In this document: one piece after another, positions 9,670-17,650 of the stretch | Layout of the letters: each line of letters begins with the position of its first letter | How positions within the stretch are numbered: the first letter of the stretch is position 1 | NCBI RefSeq assembly: GCF_014652415.1 | Contig: NZ_BMYT01000005.1 | Coordinates: forward strand, 186,001-250,000 | DNA from: Affinundibacterium macrobrachii | GTDB lineage: Bacteria > Pseudomonadota > Gammaproteobacteria > Burkholderiales > Burkholderiaceae_D | Reading direction: 5' to 3' | Length of the DNA: 64,000 nt | Notes under the pieces: generated by a model | Database searches by the model: none | Seen by the model: the letters and a program-made list of their open reading frames with translations, nothing else | What the model was told of the DNA's origin: nothing | Translations under genes and position numbers: made by a program

Positions 9670-10580
9670 TACCAATCCCCCGAGGCGCCACCGCCGCCAA
9701 AATCACCACCACCGCCGCTGAAACCATCGTTATCGCTGCCGCCACCTCCACCGCCGCTAAAGCCACCGATTGCACCGCTTTGTAAAACTGCGCCAGCGAT
9801 GTCCCAGAATAAACGACTACTGAGTAAGCTGTAGATGATAATCATCAGCATGCCGGCCAGCATCGCCATTCCGATCGGTGTTCCTGCCAATAAGGCAGCG
9901 CCTGCGCTACCAAGCCCTAAACCACTACGTCCCAACCACGGGCCAAAAATTTTACTCAGGATGAATCCGGCAACTAATAAGCCTAACCATACAAGCGGAT
10001 GTAATCCAAAAATGTTGAAGTTGTCTTGAAAATGCGCCGTTTGCCCTTGACTGGGCGCGGGTGGTGGCAGTTCTTCGCCAGCAATCACTGCACTGATTTT
10101 ATCGATGCCGATATTGATACCACCGTAGAAGTCATTTTGTTTGAACGCTGGGCGCACAAATTCCCGAATGATGCGGGCGCTGGTGACATCGGTTAGCGCT
10201 CCTTCTAAACCACGACCGACCTCAATTCTTAGGCGCTTATCATTTTTGGCGACCAAGAATAGCACGCCATCGGCAGTACCTTTGCGCCCCAACTTCCATT
10301 CATCAACAACACGGATAGAAAATTGTTCTATACCTTCTTCACCCGTGCTAGGAATGATCAACACTGCAATCTGACTACCTTTGGTCTTTTCAAGCGTTGC
10401 TAGTTTTTGTGCAAGCGACTCAATTTGTTCAGGTGTCAGGGTTTGCGTCAAATCGGTAACGCGCTTTGATAACTTAGGAACCGGAATTTGCTCTGCAATG
10501 GCATTACTACTTCCGAATACAAGGAATATCGGAAGCAGTAAGGCCAAGCAAAAAGTTGTGAAAGACTTCACCGTCAACAT
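9669..10580 (-). CDS. TPM domain membrane protein with Gly-rich tail
   Basis: 303 residues. It has a signal peptide (about 1-29, ending NAIAEQ), an extracytoplasmic TPM domain (about 35-165, with LTPEQIESLAQKLATLEKTKGSQIAVLIIPST and LRIEVGRGLEGALTD), two or three transmembrane helices (about 190-260), then a tail of Gly/Ser runs with Asp and Phe (GGGGGGSDNDGFSGGGG) ending near GDW. This is the classic YgcG architecture. The start ATG overlaps the lemA stop by one base (TAATG), and the stop overlaps the next gene in the same way. LemA and TPM proteins commonly travel together; a role in envelope maintenance is inferred from that association, not shown. Confidence 0.85.
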   Translation of the reverse strand: MLTVKSFTTFCLALLLPIFLVFGSSNAIAEQIPVPKLSKRVTDLTQTLTPEQIESLAQKLATLEKTKGSQIAVLIIPSTGEEGIEQFSIRVVDEWKLGRKGTADGVLFLVAKNDKRLRIEVGRGLEGALTDVTSARIIREFVRPAFKQNDFYGGINIGIDKISAVIAGEELPPPAPSQGQTAHFQDNFNIFGLHPLVWLGLLVAGFILSKIFGPWLGRSGLGLGSAGAALLAGTPIGMAMLAGMLMIIIYSLLSSRLFWDIAGAVLQSGAIGGFSGGGGGGSDNDGFSGGGGDFGGGGASGDW

Positions 10581-11167
10581 TATTTCTTACCGAAATCGAC
10601 TTTTGGTGCGTTTGAAATTGCTTTTTCATTTTCAACAGTAAAGTTCGGCTTCACATTCATGCCAAACATTTTTGCAGTCAGATTGCTTGGGAAGGAACGT
10701 ACGGTGACGTTGTAGGTCTGTACGCTTTTAATATAGCGATCGCGTGCAACAGTAATACGATTTTCTGTACCTTCTAGTTGCGCTGAAAGATCACGGAAAT
10801 TATCGTTCGCTTTCAATGCTGGATAGTTTTCAGAAATCATCATCAGGCGTGACAACGCTGAACTCATGCCAGCTTGTGCTTCTTGAAATTTTTTCAAAGC
10901 TTCTGCGTCTTTCGCCAATTCTGGTGTCATTTGTATGCTGCCAATTTTTGAGCGTGCTTCTGTCACGCCGAGTAAGACTTCTTTTTCATGATCGGCATAG
11001 CCTTGTACGACATTCACCAAGTTAGGTACTAAGTCTGCACGACGCTGATAATTGTTTAAGACATCAGACCATGCAGCTGACACTGCTTCATCTTGCTGTT
11101 GCAGAGTGTTATAGCCGCAACCAGTTAAGCTAGTTGCGAGAAGAGCGATTAACAAAAAACGTTTCAT
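10580..11167 (-). CDS. lemA: LemA family lipoprotein
   Basis: 195-residue LemA family protein with a lipoprotein signal (LTGC lipobox at about residues 14-17). The family segments YNTLQQQDEAVSAAWSDVLNNYQRRADLVPNLVNVVQGYA and the C-terminal YNVTVRSFPSNLTAKMFG are present; the fold is a long helical bundle. The frame is open for 62 more codons upstream, but the ATG at 11167 has AGGAG eight bases before it and gives the normal length and signal peptide. It is the first gene of the lemA-TPM-TPM operon, joined by TAATG overlap. Function is not firmly established; the protein is probably anchored in an envelope membrane facing the periplasm. Confidence 0.85.
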   Translation of the reverse strand: MKRFLLIALLATSLTGCGYNTLQQQDEAVSAAWSDVLNNYQRRADLVPNLVNVVQGYADHEKEVLLGVTEARSKIGSIQMTPELAKDAEALKKFQEAQAGMSSALSRLMMISENYPALKANDNFRDLSAQLEGTENRITVARDRYIKSVQTYNVTVRSFPSNLTAKMFGMNVKPNFTVENEKAISNAPKVDFGKK

Positions 11168-11289
11168 AGAATTTGCTCCTAAAAAATTAGATATTAGAAA
11201 TAAGAAATTGAGTGAATACACAAAAATTGAACAACAGATCACTACAAGACCCGCGCAGCATACCGTAACTGTGCGATGAAAATCTTCGG

Positions 11290-11754
11290 TTATTTGGATA
11301 AAATTTTTATCACTACTTTTTTGATTTGCATAGCTTGATTTACTGCCCGACATGGACGATGTAACTCGCCTGGAAAGAATACAGCATACATGCCAGCCGT
11401 GAGGACAATACGTGTTTCATTTTCTTGTTGCGCGACAAATGCAATATCGCGTTCCGCCAAAAAATCATCAGTCGATTTGAGATTGCTGTTCGCTGGCAAA
11501 AAGCCTAATGCCTCTTGTCCACTCAGTAAATATTGGACATCAATATGACGCGCATGAAATTCTGGGAAACCTAGATCCCAACTTTGCGTAATTGGGTCTT
11601 GCACGATCGCGAACATGCGTTCTCCATCGATCGGATATCGTCCGGGCGCGATTTTCGTGTAGTCGGTATCGCGTAGATGCTGTAAAGCTTTTTCAATATC
11701 CGTGCTGGCACTTGAGTGAATAGTTTGAGTTTGATGCAAGTGACCAAGAATCAT
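11290..11754 (-). CDS. YhcH/YjgK/YiaL family protein
   Basis: 154-residue cytosolic protein of the YhcH/YjgK/YiaL (DUF386) cupin-like family, whose members are linked to sialic acid or other sugar metabolism (proposed anomerase). Family signatures seen: MILGHL at the start, GRYPIDGERMFAIVQ, FHARHIDVQYLLSGQEALGF and a C-terminal metal-binding-type FFPGELHRP. The His/Glu residues in FHARHIDVQ and ELHRP are the expected zinc ligands. The ATG at 11754 fits the family start (MIxG); a TTG at 11772 preceded by GAGGA is the alternative. No sugar-catabolic gene adjoins it, so the substrate is open. It lies upstream of lemA on the same strand, but a 120-bp gap suggests separate transcription. Confidence 0.8.
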   Translation of the reverse strand: MILGHLHQTQTIHSSASTDIEKALQHLRDTDYTKIAPGRYPIDGERMFAIVQDPITQSWDLGFPEFHARHIDVQYLLSGQEALGFLPANSNLKSTDDFLAERDIAFVAQQENETRIVLTAGMYAVFFPGELHRPCRAVNQAMQIKKVVIKILSK

Positions 11755-11865
11755 AGTGGTAGGTGAGGGCAATCCTCAAGCAAGTGATGTATCAAGAAAG
11801 TGGGAATCATAGCACTAAGTGCAATCCTTAAAGAACTTTAGATAATTCATCCACAGCCGCAAAAA

Positions 11866-13128
11866 TTAGAGCAGGCGAAACGCCAAAGCAGCAATGATAG
11901 TGGGCCCCAAAGCAGCGAGGAATAGTCCGAATGGATGAATTGCCTCGTCTTTAAAGTGACCGCGAAGAATGGCAAAACCAGCTGGATTGGGCGCATTTGC
12001 GATGATGGTTAAACCGCCGCCAGTCACCGCACCAGTGACCAAAGCATATTTAAAGCTATCAGAAAGACCTTCTACTAATGAGCCAAGATAAGTGAGCGCT
12101 GCATTGTCAGTTACCGCAGTGAGTAGGGTGGCGCCATAAAACACTTGATCGCTACTCATGCTAAGCAATACTGGTTGTAGCCACCATTGCTGCTGACCTC
12201 CCAACACCACTAGACCTGCCAGAAAAAACGCCACTAACAAACCTTCGCGCAAAATCAAACGATCTTGGTATTGTTGATAGGCTTGTGTAATGCCCAGAAA
12301 AAACAAAAATAAGCCCATGAAGATTGCTGGGTGATGCGCAAACGCGACCACGGCAGTCAGGAAAGCAAAGTGGGCGATACTTAAGACAAGCGGCGTTTTC
12401 TGTACCTCTTTGGTCGGGCTGGCTTGCGGCAATTGAATTAGTTCACGATGAAATAGTGCTGCCATGCAGATAGTACTAAAGCTGATTGCTGCTGCCGCTT
12501 TCCACCCTATCATTGTCAGCATGAATGGCATGTCCCAACCCCATTTGCCCGCCACCATAAGGACAGGCGGTGCAGCAAATGGTGTGAGCGTCCCGCCTAT
12601 GGATACATTCACAAAAAGTAAGCCTAAGGTGGCGTACTTAAATCGATTCGATACGGGGCGTGAGAAAAAACATTCGGCGATCATGAGTGCGGCTAAAGTC
12701 ATTGCCGCAGGTTCTGTGATGAACGAACCTAATAGCGGAACCGTAATCATGACAATCACATATAAACCTAAACTTCCCGGCAAGGGCAATAGGTTTGCTA
12801 GCCATTTCACCGCCGACATACTTGATTGAATGATGGGCCGGGTGCCAGCGATGACCATGATGGCAAAAACGAACATCGGTTCTGTGAAATTGCGCGAGTC
12901 GATATAAGTGGTAGCTGCTTGTGATCCTTCTAAACCGAAGATTGCAAGCATCAACACAAATGCCCAAAAGCCAAACACCACCTCGACTTCACCTAGCAGA
13001 TGCCACAGGCCAGAGTGAGATGGCTTTGCATGCGCTAAACGCTCAAAAAACTTAGTTGAGAATGTATGGATGATCGCGATCACAAACAGAATCGCGCCTA
13101 TCAATTGGACATGTGTGGGGGATGGCAT
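11866..13128 (-). CDS. Putative Na+/H+ antiporter
   Basis: 420-residue integral membrane protein with about eleven hydrophobic helices. Sequence features such as FITEPAAMTLAALMIAECFF, VSIGGTLTPFAAPPVLMV and VTDNAALTYLGSLVEG resemble the putative Na+/H+ antiporter family I recall as Na_H_antiport_3 (formerly DUF1504), itself related to the NhaD/ArsB ion transporter superfamily. The discontinuous Pro/Gly-rich turns (GTLTPFAAPP, NAPNPAGFAIL) are typical of the two re-entrant ion-binding regions. Expected role: exchange of sodium for protons across the inner membrane. Monocistronic; the upstream 210 bp is shared with a divergent small membrane protein gene. Confidence 0.75.
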   Translation of the reverse strand: MPSPTHVQLIGAILFVIAIIHTFSTKFFERLAHAKPSHSGLWHLLGEVEVVFGFWAFVLMLAIFGLEGSQAATTYIDSRNFTEPMFVFAIMVIAGTRPIIQSSMSAVKWLANLLPLPGSLGLYVIVMITVPLLGSFITEPAAMTLAALMIAECFFSRPVSNRFKYATLGLLFVNVSIGGTLTPFAAPPVLMVAGKWGWDMPFMLTMIGWKAAAAISFSTICMAALFHRELIQLPQASPTKEVQKTPLVLSIAHFAFLTAVVAFAHHPAIFMGLFLFFLGITQAYQQYQDRLILREGLLVAFFLAGLVVLGGQQQWWLQPVLLSMSSDQVFYGATLLTAVTDNAALTYLGSLVEGLSDSFKYALVTGAVTGGGLTIIANAPNPAGFAILRGHFKDEAIHPFGLFLAALGPTIIAALAFRLL

Positions 13129-13341
13129 GTGAGCTTATCGATTCGATGTCGAGTAGTGACAAATGTGTGCTTATGAGTGGGTGGTCGTAATTGGATTGAT
13201 GGCTAATGCAATTGAGCGTTTTCTTGTGCCCTAGCTTGCGCAAAGATCCAATTCAATCAGATTTGATTTATTATTGTTCGAGCTAATTATTGTAGCTTAC
13301 ACATCCAGACCTCTGCTAAAAATCCTTAAATAAGGAAGCTT

Positions 13342-13587
13342 ATGCCTATCTTGTACTTGAGTCTGATTGCTATCGTTTCGGCAGTGATTTGGCACCGTTT
13401 GCAAAAACGATTTCTACTGGCAACTGCCTTGTCGGCAATTAGCGCGACGCTGCTGTTTGAATTGTTGGCGTATGTTGAAGCGGGATCTCTTGACCCATTT
13501 TTTATGATTGCGAGTGTGTTTGCGTTTGGCTTGAGTTTTTTAATCTCAGTTGCGATTGGATTGTTGATGCGCAGGCTTCGAGAATGA
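13342..13587 (+). CDS. Small hydrophobic membrane protein, function unknown
   Basis: 81-residue protein that is almost entirely hydrophobic, with two or three predicted membrane helices (about 3-18, 24-45 and 52-75) and a basic C-terminus (MRRLRE). The start has a good ribosome site (AAGGAAG just before ATG). I recognise no family. Length, good start and normal codon use favour a real gene. It is divergent from the antiporter gene and followed by a convergent DUF3579 gene. Confidence 0.6.
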   Translation: MPILYLSLIAIVSAVIWHRLQKRFLLATALSAISATLLFELLAYVEAGSLDPFFMIASVFAFGLSFLISVAIGLLMRRLRE

Positions 13588-13669
13588 AATTAGGTATTCG
13601 ATGATTGAAGTTTTCACTTAGTGATCCTGCATGATCACATCATCTAGATATGAGGCGCGTGAAAGTCAC

Positions 13670-14008
13670 CTAGGATTTGGCCGGTGTTGGATCGGGCAAT
13701 AAGCATGCATCGATAATTTGTAAGTCATTATCTTTTGCAAAACTCATGACAAAGTGAAAAGCGAGTGGCTCAATCTCACGTAGGGCTTCATTCACCACCA
13801 CCGAGCGAACGCCATTCAATAGTATAGGGCGAACGTAGGGCGAATATTGCAAATGCGCGTTTCTACCGCCTTCAGGGCGAAAGCACGACATAGCACCACA
13901 AAGACGTTCGGCCCAATCGCTTGGACGGAACTGTTTGCCATCACTGGTGAGACCTTGGATAAAGAACTCACTTATTGGCTTGGGAGCGTGTTTGGCTGTA
14001 TCAGTCAT
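13670..14008 (-). CDS. DUF3579 family protein
   Basis: 112-residue cytosolic protein. The segments FFIQGLTSDGKQFRPSDWAE and RLCGAMSCFRPEG, followed by LQYSPYVRPI and NGVRSVVVNEALREIEPLAF, match DUF3579, a small beta-proteobacterial family of unknown function. The frame is open 13 codons upstream, but MTDTAKH at 14008 gives the family length. A perfect TATAAT at 14137-14132 on the minus strand gives a possible promoter. No catalytic residues can be named. Confidence 0.8.
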   Translation of the reverse strand: MTDTAKHAPKPISEFFIQGLTSDGKQFRPSDWAERLCGAMSCFRPEGGRNAHLQYSPYVRPILLNGVRSVVVNEALREIEPLAFHFVMSFAKDNDLQIIDACLLPDPTPAKS

Positions 14009-14453
14009 GTGATCCGAGGGCAAAAACGGCAATGCTATGTCTATCAATTCTGGTCGGCTTGATGCTTCAACTATGCCTCAACAACGGTAGATGTTGAACA
14101 AAACCAGATTCCTATTTTAACCTACCTATGTATTATATCTTATAGAAGACTTGAACTAAAATCGGGACAGGAAAATTTCTTTGATGCAACGATGTTAAGT
14201 ATAGTCGATATTCAATCGCTGTAAAGTAAGTCGGATGATCTCGCGAAATTTAATTTAATCCTTAATTATCAATGGCTTATGCTTATCGCTCCGAGAGCTT
14301 TAAAGAGAATGTGTTTGTGTTTGATACATTGGAAATAAGCGCAAGAGGAACTTTGTAGAGCTGAACTTGTCTGCTTAATTGCTTTTATGCGCTGTCAAAA
14401 TCAGCTGGAGTTTTGTTTTATATCACAAGAAAAATCACGATCAAGGGAAAAAC
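14009..14453. other. Divergent intergenic region (DUF3579 / M28 peptidase)
   Basis: About 445 bp without a gene. On the minus strand a perfect TATAAT (14137-14132) lies about 125 bp upstream of the DUF3579 start, with a poor -35 (TTTAGT) 17 bp before it. On the plus strand I see no convincing promoter for the peptidase gene. Confidence 0.4.
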
Positions 14454-15923
14454 ATGTTTAATAGAAAAGAGATTCGAACATTGAAGAGCGCTGGATTTGC
14501 CTTATTGCTAAGTTGTTTATTTAGTTCTGCGAGTATTTTTGCTGGCCCAGCGAATGACGATAAAAAGCCAGCGGTTTTTAGCGAAAAAGAATTACAAACC
14601 GCCGCATGGATACGCGATGCTGCGCGTACCGATAACTTAAGTTACAAAATTCTAGAATCATTGACGACAGAGGTTGGACCTAGGATGGCTGGAAGTCCAG
14701 GCGATGCGCTAGCGGTTGCTTGGGCAGAAGCCAAATTTAAAGAGCTTGGTTTTGATAAGGTATGGAAAGAACCAGTGACTTTTCCAAGTTGGAAGCGTGG
14801 TATCGAGAAGGCTGAAATTACAGCTCCTTTCCCGCAAGCTTTGGTGATTACGGCGCTGGGAAATACCGTGGCGACGCCACAGAATGGATTAACTGCCGAA
14901 CTAGTTGAATTCGCGACCTTGAAAGACATGCTAGCAGCGCCGAATGAGAAAGTGCGCGGCAAAATTGTCTTCATTAATCATAAGATGCAAAACTCAAATG
15001 AGTATGGCTTGGTGGTGCCTGGCCGCTCCAAAGGAGCATCCGAAGCAGCGCGAAAAGGGGCGGTGGCGATTGTGATTCGTTCAGTTGGTACCGATAGCCA
15101 TCGCTTGCCGCATACCGGTGTGATGACTTATGACTCCGATGTGCCGCAGATTCCAGCGGCGGCAATGTCAAATCCAGATGCCGATTTAGTAGCTCGTATG
15201 CTGAAGCGCGGCAAGCCAGTTTCATTAAAATTAGAAATTAGTGCGAGCGCTGCAGGTACCTACACGTCTTACAACGTGATTGGAGAAATGACTGGTAGTG
15301 AATTGCCGAACGAGTATGTCTTGATTGGCGGTCATTTAGATTCTTGGGATTTGGGTACTGGCGCAATTGATGATGGTGCAGGATGTGCGATCACGATGGC
15401 TGCAGCAGAATTTATTAAGCGTAATGGACTCAAACCAAAACGCAGTATTCGTGTCGTTTTATTTGCTAATGAAGAGCAAGGGCTGTTTGGTGGAAAGGCG
15501 TATTTAGCAGCGTATCAATCGCAAATTACAAAAATTCAAGCGGCTGCTGAGGCAGATTTGGGACAAGGTCCAGTCACTAAAATGGCTTCCTTCGTGCGCG
15601 CAGAAGCCTTGCCTCTGGTAAAGCAAATGCACACCATTCTAGCTCCTTTGGGCATAGAAGCTGGCGATAACAATGCCTTTCCCGGTCCGGATATGGGTGA
15701 TTTGCGAATGGCTGGCGCAGCAAGCTTTGGGTTGGCGTTAAAAGCAGATGACTATTTTGATTTACACCATACGCCCGATGACACATTCGATAAAATCGAA
15801 CCTGCACGCATCAATCAAGCGGCGGCGACGTATGCCGTGTTTGCGTGGATGGCAGCACAAGCACCGATCGGTTTTGGTTCCGGGCCAGAATTGTTATCCG
15901 TGATTAAGGCTACGAAAAAATGA
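14454..15923 (+). CDS. Exported M28 family zinc aminopeptidase/carboxypeptidase
   Basis: 489 residues with an N-terminal signal peptide (hydrophobic core, then SASIFAGPAND). A PA-type insert lies about residues 130-260 (GKIVFINHKM and GRSKGASEAARKGAVAIVIRS). The M28 catalytic domain follows: the zinc ligand region GGHLDSWDLGTGAIDDGAG (near 292-310) supplies His and Asp, NEEQG (near 338) supplies the catalytic and metal Glu, and HHTPDDTFDKI supplies the last His. This arrangement resembles carboxypeptidase Q-like exported M28 enzymes, which release terminal amino acids or dipeptides. The chosen ATG has AAGGGA before it and starts the signal peptide; 25 extra upstream codons are open but unlikely. 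Monocistronic, ending at a bidirectional hairpin. Confidence 0.85.
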   Translation: MFNRKEIRTLKSAGFALLLSCLFSSASIFAGPANDDKKPAVFSEKELQTAAWIRDAARTDNLSYKILESLTTEVGPRMAGSPGDALAVAWAEAKFKELGFDKVWKEPVTFPSWKRGIEKAEITAPFPQALVITALGNTVATPQNGLTAELVEFATLKDMLAAPNEKVRGKIVFINHKMQNSNEYGLVVPGRSKGASEAARKGAVAIVIRSVGTDSHRLPHTGVMTYDSDVPQIPAAAMSNPDADLVARMLKRGKPVSLKLEISASAAGTYTSYNVIGEMTGSELPNEYVLIGGHLDSWDLGTGAIDDGAGCAITMAAAEFIKRNGLKPKRSIRVVLFANEEQGLFGGKAYLAAYQSQITKIQAAAEADLGQGPVTKMASFVRAEALPLVKQMHTILAPLGIEAGDNNAFPGPDMGDLRMAGAASFGLALKADDYFDLHHTPDDTFDKIEPARINQAAATYAVFAWMAAQAPIGFGSGPELLSVIKATKK

Positions 15924-16071
15924 ATCGCAAAGAAGTAAATTTTTGCGCACTAATGCACTGTTGAAACGAAATCTGTTAATAGGCTAGTTCCTTGCAGCGA
16001 TTGTGTAGAAATGTTAGAAGCTAAGTCGAATTGGCGAATATGCGATGAATGAAGTTTGATTTGCTTGGATA

Positions 16072-16112
16072 AAAAATGAGCGCCTTCAAATTACTTGAAT
16101 GCGCTCATTTTT
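16072..16112. terminator. Bidirectional terminator between M28 peptidase and YoaK-like gene
   Basis: Long hairpin AAAAATGAGCGC (from 16072) with GCGCTCATTTTT (to 16112), with an inner TTCAA/TTGAA pairing. A-run on one side and T-run on the other make it work on both strands. Its right arm overlaps the stop codon of the minus-strand gene. Confidence 0.85.
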
Positions 16113-16854
16113 ATTGGGCACTTGTGTTACTAAACATCGGCGCAAGCGCTAATGCGATTAATGCCAATGCTAGCGGGACGCTAGAAATAAATCCTAGATG
16201 TTTGAAGCCAGCCGCACCAAGTACACCACCTATTGCGAATGATAATACTAGTGTGTAATGAAGCCTGAGCTTCTGTTTATTGACGATCACTTTTAAGTCT
16301 TGATCGTGTTCGTGATCGCGATTCCAATAGAGTAATTTACCCAGTTCGATACCAATATCGGTGACCAATCCGGTGACATGCGTGGTGCGAATTTCAGCGT
16401 GCGAAATTTTGGTGATCAACGCGTTTTGTAAGCCCATCATGTAACACAATAAAATCGCAGTGAACGAGACTGTGATCATTTCGTGCTTTAACAATCCTTG
16501 CCCCAGCATGCCGAAGATGAGAAGTAAAACCGCTTCTAAAAATAAGACCGGCGAATAGATAAAGCGAGGAAAATTACGCCGTGCGTAATTCACAATTAAA
16601 GCGGTGCAAGCCGCGCCACAAACAAACGATAACATCATAAAAAGCGCTGCGAGCGCTGCCATGCTGTGTCCAAGGATTAGTTCATCTGCAGCGGTTGAAA
16701 GCAAGCCTGTCATATGCGAGGTGTACTCGCCAACCGCTAAAAAGCCTCCCGCATTCAGCGCACCTGCAATCCAGCACAAGGTCACACCTAGATGCAGATT
16801 TGCTTTCGCATCACGCTTAGGGGAAGTGAGTTTTGCAAGATAGTGCTGAGGCAT
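16111..16854 (-). CDS. YoaK/DUF1275 family membrane protein
   Basis: 247-residue inner membrane protein with about six helices. The YoaK/DUF1275 hallmarks are visible: WIAGALNAGGFLAVGEYTSHMTGLLSTAADEL in the first helical hairpin and MMGLQNALITKISHAEIRTTHVTGLVTDIGIELG in the middle. Family function is unknown; a transport role is usually assumed. An in-frame ATG at 16914 would add 20 hydrophilic residues; neither start has a clear ribosome site, so the N-terminus is uncertain. It is convergent with the peptidase gene. Confidence 0.8.
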   Translation of the reverse strand: MPQHYLAKLTSPKRDAKANLHLGVTLCWIAGALNAGGFLAVGEYTSHMTGLLSTAADELILGHSMAALAALFMMLSFVCGAACTALIVNYARRNFPRFIYSPVLFLEAVLLLIFGMLGQGLLKHEMITVSFTAILLCYMMGLQNALITKISHAEIRTTHVTGLVTDIGIELGKLLYWNRDHEHDQDLKVIVNKQKLRLHYTLVLSFAIGGVLGAAGFKHLGFISSVPLALALIALALAPMFSNTSAQ

Positions 16855-17124
16855 AGTTGATTCGCGTTGTCGGTGTTGAGTAATCGATGCTAAATAATTT
16901 GCTTGGTATTTCATCGAATTACGATATCAAACCCAAGCAAAGTGTATTCAGTTAGAACTTAACTCATCATCGCGCGCTTGCCGTATTTTGGTCAAGTTTT
17001 ATGACCAGCTTTCCTATTTATGCACTTCCGAATCATAATTTTTTTGAAAATCAATCAAATAATTTATGCTGAGCCTGCGTTTTTTCTTAAAGGTTTGAAA
17101 ATAATTCGATTTTTTAAATTGGCA

Positions 17125-17142
17125 TGTTGGATTGAGTCAACA
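17125..17142. promoter_or_regulatory. Conserved upstream dyad, receptor gene 1
   Basis: TGTTGGATTGAGTCAACA followed by TACCA; the same 23 bases occur at 21399-21421 before receptor gene 2. The outer TGTTG/CAACA arms form an imperfect dyad. It lies 145 bp before the tandem operator in one case and 146 in the other, so it is probably a second regulator site. Confidence 0.5.
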
Positions 17143-17226
17143 TACCATCTCCATATTTACTTCTCTCATAATTAAATAAGCCTTTTTTATTCAATGACTT
17201 AGGGTTGCTGTGTTGCTTTGCATACT

Positions 17227-17303
17227 AATACCATTTGCCGAAAACAATTAATACCAATCAAATAAAAGTAATACCACATGAATACCGCTTGACAATTGGT
17301 ATT
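17227..17303 (+). promoter_or_regulatory. NagQ-like operator array, receptor gene 1
   Basis: Five copies of the half-site: AATACCA at 17227, 17250 and 17270, AATACCG at 17281, and inverted TGGTATT at 17297. The pair at 17270-17286 (AATACCACATGAATACC) is the direct repeat also found before receptor gene 2 and nagK. From memory, the reported NagQ box is TGGTATT-N4-TGGTATT, whose complement fits this pair. The inverted copy lies between -35 and -10, where binding should repress. Confidence 0.75.
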
Positions 17304-17317
17304 GACAAATCTAAAGT
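17289..17317 (+). promoter_or_regulatory. Sigma70-type promoter, receptor gene 1
   Basis: TTGACA (17289-17294), 17-bp spacer, TAAAGT (17312-17317). The same boxes and spacing occur at 21564-21592 and 24901-24929, each starting 2 bp after the tandem operator. A start near 17324 would give a leader of about 325 nt. Confidence 0.75.
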
Positions 17318-17650
17318 GAAGTTTCTTCAAAAATTGATATGTTTAGCTGATTTTAAATCATCAACAAGCGATTTAATTAGGTGAATATTCCTGTGGGGGG
17401 AGTTTTTTTGAAGTCGTTTCATTGAGAGCCTGACCAACGAGTTGCTAAATTTGTTCCAACATGGCGAACTTGCTTGGTCGGGAATTCAAAACCGAAACTG
17501 TGAAAAGTGGTCTTTATCTGGTTTTGATTATTCTCTTAAAGTGGTTTGGTTTTTCTTGATAAGTGGTAAGTCGCGCGAAGCAGCATAGGATGTTGAAATC
17601 TGCTACGCATTGAATGTGTTTTGGTTTTTATGGAAGTCTTGGGGGAATAA

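Larger units (their letters stand above)
16855..17650. other. Upstream region of receptor gene 1
   Basis: About 800 bp that carry the regulatory elements listed separately: an 18-bp dyad at 17125-17142, AATACCA half-sites at 17227 and 17250, the operator and promoter at 17270-17317, and a leader of roughly 325 nt with a G-rich motif at 17387-17403. The part between 16915 and 17100 shows nothing I can support. Confidence 0.6.

Noticed and set aside
13388-13402. TGGCAC...TTGC resembling a sigma54 promoter
   Set aside because: The GG to GC spacing is too short and it sits inside the small membrane protein gene.
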